From Nitrospirota bacterium (GTDB lineage: Bacteria; Nitrospirota; Thermodesulfovibrionia; Thermodesulfovibrionales; UBA1546), in the NCBI GenBank assembly GCA_004298625.1, contig SCSY01000171.1, forward strand, positions 1 to 7,551: a stretch of 7,551 bases of DNA. Direction: 5' to 3'. This document shows positions 6,247 to 7,551 of this stretch, in pieces (position 1 is the stretch's first letter; every line of letters begins with the position of its first letter). A program made the position numbers and the translations under genes. The notes under the pieces were generated by a model. It searched no databases. It had not been told where the DNA came from and was given only the letters and a program-made list of their open reading frames with translations.

Positions 6247-7227
6247 TCAACTGTGCCTCCTTCTGTACGCCCTTACTTCTTCTTTTATTGTATCAGAGCC
6301 GGAACTCTCCTCTTCCCTTATCGCCTTACCAGTTAGCTTTAAAAACACATCGTTCAGTGTTGGCCTCTGAAGCCTTACAGATAAGACACTGTCGCCGAGT
6401 GTTCTTATGAGTTCAGGTATACATGCATCTCCTTTAATTGTAGACATAAATATCTCCCCGCCCTTCGCAGACGCCTCGACATTCAAAACTTTTTTTATTT
6501 CCTCCACTGCCGTTGCATTATCTTTTGTCTTCAGATATATGACATCGCCGCCGACTATTTTTTTAAGCTCTTCGGGACTGCCCCTGGCAATGATCTTCCC
6601 GTTATCTATAACGGCTATATCGCTGCATACCTCTGCCTCTTCCATGTAATGGGTTGTCATAAATATCGTGACATTATGTTGTTTAGGCAGCTCTGTAATA
6701 AATTCCCACAGGTTGGCCCTGCTCTGGGGATCAAGCCCAAGTGTAGGCTCATCAAGGAAAAGCACTTTTGGGCGGTGAATCAGTCCCCTTGCAACCTCAA
6801 GCCTTCTTTTCATTCCGCCTGAATATTTTTTTACGAGGTCGTCTTTTCTGCCGAACAGGTCAACAAACTTCAGGGCGTCATCAACTCTTTTTTGGCGTTC
6901 GCTCTTCTGAACATTATACAGATAGGCGTGAAACAAAAGGTTCTCCTCTGCCGTAAGGTCTTTATCGAGGGTTGTGTCCTGAAAGACTATGCCGATGGAT
7001 TTCCTTACCGATGCCGACTCTTTAGCGCAGTCATGCCCGTCTATGAATGCCCTTCCCGAAGTAGGCGAAAGAAGGGCGCAGAGGATATTTATCGTCGTTG
7101 TCTTTCCCGCTCCATTAGGCCCGAGAAAACCGAATATCGTGCCCTCTTCAACATTAAAAGATACGTCATTTACTGCTGTGACATTCCCGAATTTCTTGAC
7201 AAGATTTTCAACTTTAATTATTGACAT
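6247..7227 (-). CDS. ABC transporter ATP-binding protein (DrrA-type)
   Basis: This is the cytoplasmic ATPase subunit that powers an ABC-2 exporter. It has 326 residues. The nucleotide-binding domain is complete: Walker A GPNGAGKT (36-43), Q-loop Gln83, signature YSGGMKRR (135-142), Walker B VLFLDEP (155-161, Glu160 catalytic), D-loop GLDP (164-167) and H-loop His193. After about residue 225 comes the C-terminal domain typical of the DrrA/CcmA group, with the diagnostic LQRPTLNDVFLKLTG at 287-301. The last 25 residues form a charged tail (EEESSGS, then YRRRHS) that varies across the family. An AAAGGA at 7240-7235 lies 7 bases before the ATG, a good ribosome binding site. It is 57 bp downstream of the MacB-like permease gene and 135 bp upstream of the ABC-2 permease gene, its probable partner. 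Substrate cannot be inferred. Confidence 0.95.
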   Translation of the reverse strand: MSIIKVENLVKKFGNVTAVNDVSFNVEEGTIFGFLGPNGAGKTTTINILCALLSPTSGRAFIDGHDCAKESASVRKSIGIVFQDTTLDKDLTAEENLLFHAYLYNVQKSERQKRVDDALKFVDLFGRKDDLVKKYSGGMKRRLEVARGLIHRPKVLFLDEPTLGLDPQSRANLWEFITELPKQHNVTIFMTTHYMEEAEVCSDIAVIDNGKIIARGSPEELKKIVGGDVIYLKTKDNATAVEEIKKVLNVEASAKGGEIFMSTIKGDACIPELIRTLGDSVLSVRLQRPTLNDVFLKLTGKAIREEESSGSDTIKEEVRAYRRRHS

Positions 7228-7247
7228 AAAAAAGTCCTTTGTGCATT

Positions 7248-7275
7248 CAGCTAACAGCTATCAGCTTACAGCTAA
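7248..7275. repeat. Heptanucleotide tandem repeat, four units
   Basis: Four consecutive 7-bp units read CAGCTAA, CAGCTAT, CAGCTTA and CAGCTAA on the plus strand. On the minus strand they read as TTAGCTG-like units. They sit in the 57-bp gap between the MacB-like permease stop and the ATPase start, ending 8 bp before the ATPase ribosome binding site. The invariant CAGCT with a variable AT-rich pair resembles the short heptamer repeats scattered between genes in many environmental bacterial genomes. Their translations give peptides such as SANSYQLTA in spurious ORFs. AGCT is self-complementary, so units could pair weakly. No function is established. Confidence 0.8.
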
Positions 7276-7284
7276 ATGCTATTT

Positions 7285-7551
7285 TCACTCATACCTCAAG
7301 GCGGTAATCGGGTCATACAGCGACGCCTTTCTTGCCGGATAGACGCCGAAGAATATTCCGACTGCCGCTGAAAATACAAAGGCAAGGATAATAGACCATA
7401 AAGCAAGCTGAGTGGGTAGAAATTCGATAAAATACGGAATGATAAGGGAAACCGCTGCTGCAAACAAAATGCCCCCTGTTCCCCCGATGATGCTCAGGGT
7501 CATGGACTCAATTAAAAATTGAAGCAGGATATCCCTGTTCTTTGCGCCGAG
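7285..7551 (-). CDS. MacB/FtsX-type ABC transporter permease, C-terminal part (cut by window edge)
   Basis: Only the last 88 codons are in the window. The frame stays open to base 7551, so the ATG at 7503 is internal. Residues upstream of it read LGAKNRDILLQFLIES, the cytoplasmic coupling segment that precedes the last two membrane helices in MacB-like permeases. The last two hydrophobic segments follow (roughly MTLSIIGGTGGILFAAAVSL and LALWSIILAFVFSAAVGIFF). The C-terminus GVYPARKASLYDPITALRYE is the classic ending of the family, whose members power macrolide, lipoprotein or peptide transport from the periplasm, often with a MacA-like adaptor and TolC. It is the first of the three ABC genes in transcription order. 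Whether the missing part carries its own ATPase domain (true MacB) or is permease-only cannot be seen here. LolC/E-type permeases are a less likely alternative. Confidence 0.88.
   Translation of the reverse strand, partial: LGAKNRDILLQFLIESMTLSIIGGTGGILFAAAVSLIIPYFIEFLPTQLALWSIILAFVFSAAVGIFFGVYPARKASLYDPITALRYE

Noticed and set aside
6156..6410. Plus-strand 84-codon open frame across repeat copy 2
   Set aside because: It is made of repeat sequence plus the antisense of the ATPase C-terminus and differs entirely from what copy 1 could encode.
7248..7275. CRISPR-like array
   Set aside because: The units are 7 bp with no spacers. It is a simple tandem repeat and no cas gene is present.
6989..7342. 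Plus-strand 117-codon open frame
   Set aside because: It is antisense to the ATPase Walker A region and reads through the heptamer repeat (SANSYQLTA), a common type of spurious product.

Overview
The window comes from a bacterial chromosome of moderate GC content. It carries housekeeping metabolism, one tRNA gene and part of an ABC export locus. No gene settles the taxonomy. The gene complement and base composition would suit an environmental lineage such as Nitrospirota or Desulfobacterota, but that is a low-confidence inference and was not tested.

Layout. Bases 1-48 look like the last codons of an unidentified plus-strand gene, overlapping the start of argJ (45-1247, plus) through ATGA. 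All later protein genes lie on the minus strand. They are a 68-residue heavy-metal-associated domain protein (1272-1478), a phosphoglucomutase/phosphomannomutase (1660-3291) and a single-chain transketolase (3291-5138). A tRNA-Asn gene (5238-5313, plus) with its own strong promoter follows. The window then ends in an export cluster: ABC-2 permease (5341-6111), DrrA-type ATPase (6247-7227) and the C-terminus of a MacB/FtsX-type permease cut by the window edge (7285 to beyond 7551).

How the genes work together. Transketolase and the hexose-phosphate mutase overlap by one base (TAATG) and form a translationally coupled carbon-metabolism unit. The former interconverts pentose and hexose phosphates. 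The latter moves phosphate between C1 and C6 of hexoses for polysaccharide or glycogen metabolism. The three ABC genes read in the order MacB-like permease, ATPase, ABC-2 permease, which resembles an efflux operon. ArgJ belongs to arginine biosynthesis and is probably co-transcribed with the gene upstream of the window.

The least ordinary feature is a pair of related 110-120 bp palindromic intergenic elements at 1531-1648 (minus) and 6121-6242 (plus). They share a 26-bp block (25/26 identical) and the same nested-hairpin layout. Their outer stems differ in sequence, yet pairing is kept by compensatory changes at three or more stem positions. This looks like a dispersed structured repeat, either MITE/REP-like or RNA-forming, and one copy splits the ABC operon. 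A second, unrelated repeat (four 7-bp units, 7248-7275) lies between the MacB-like gene and the ATPase gene.
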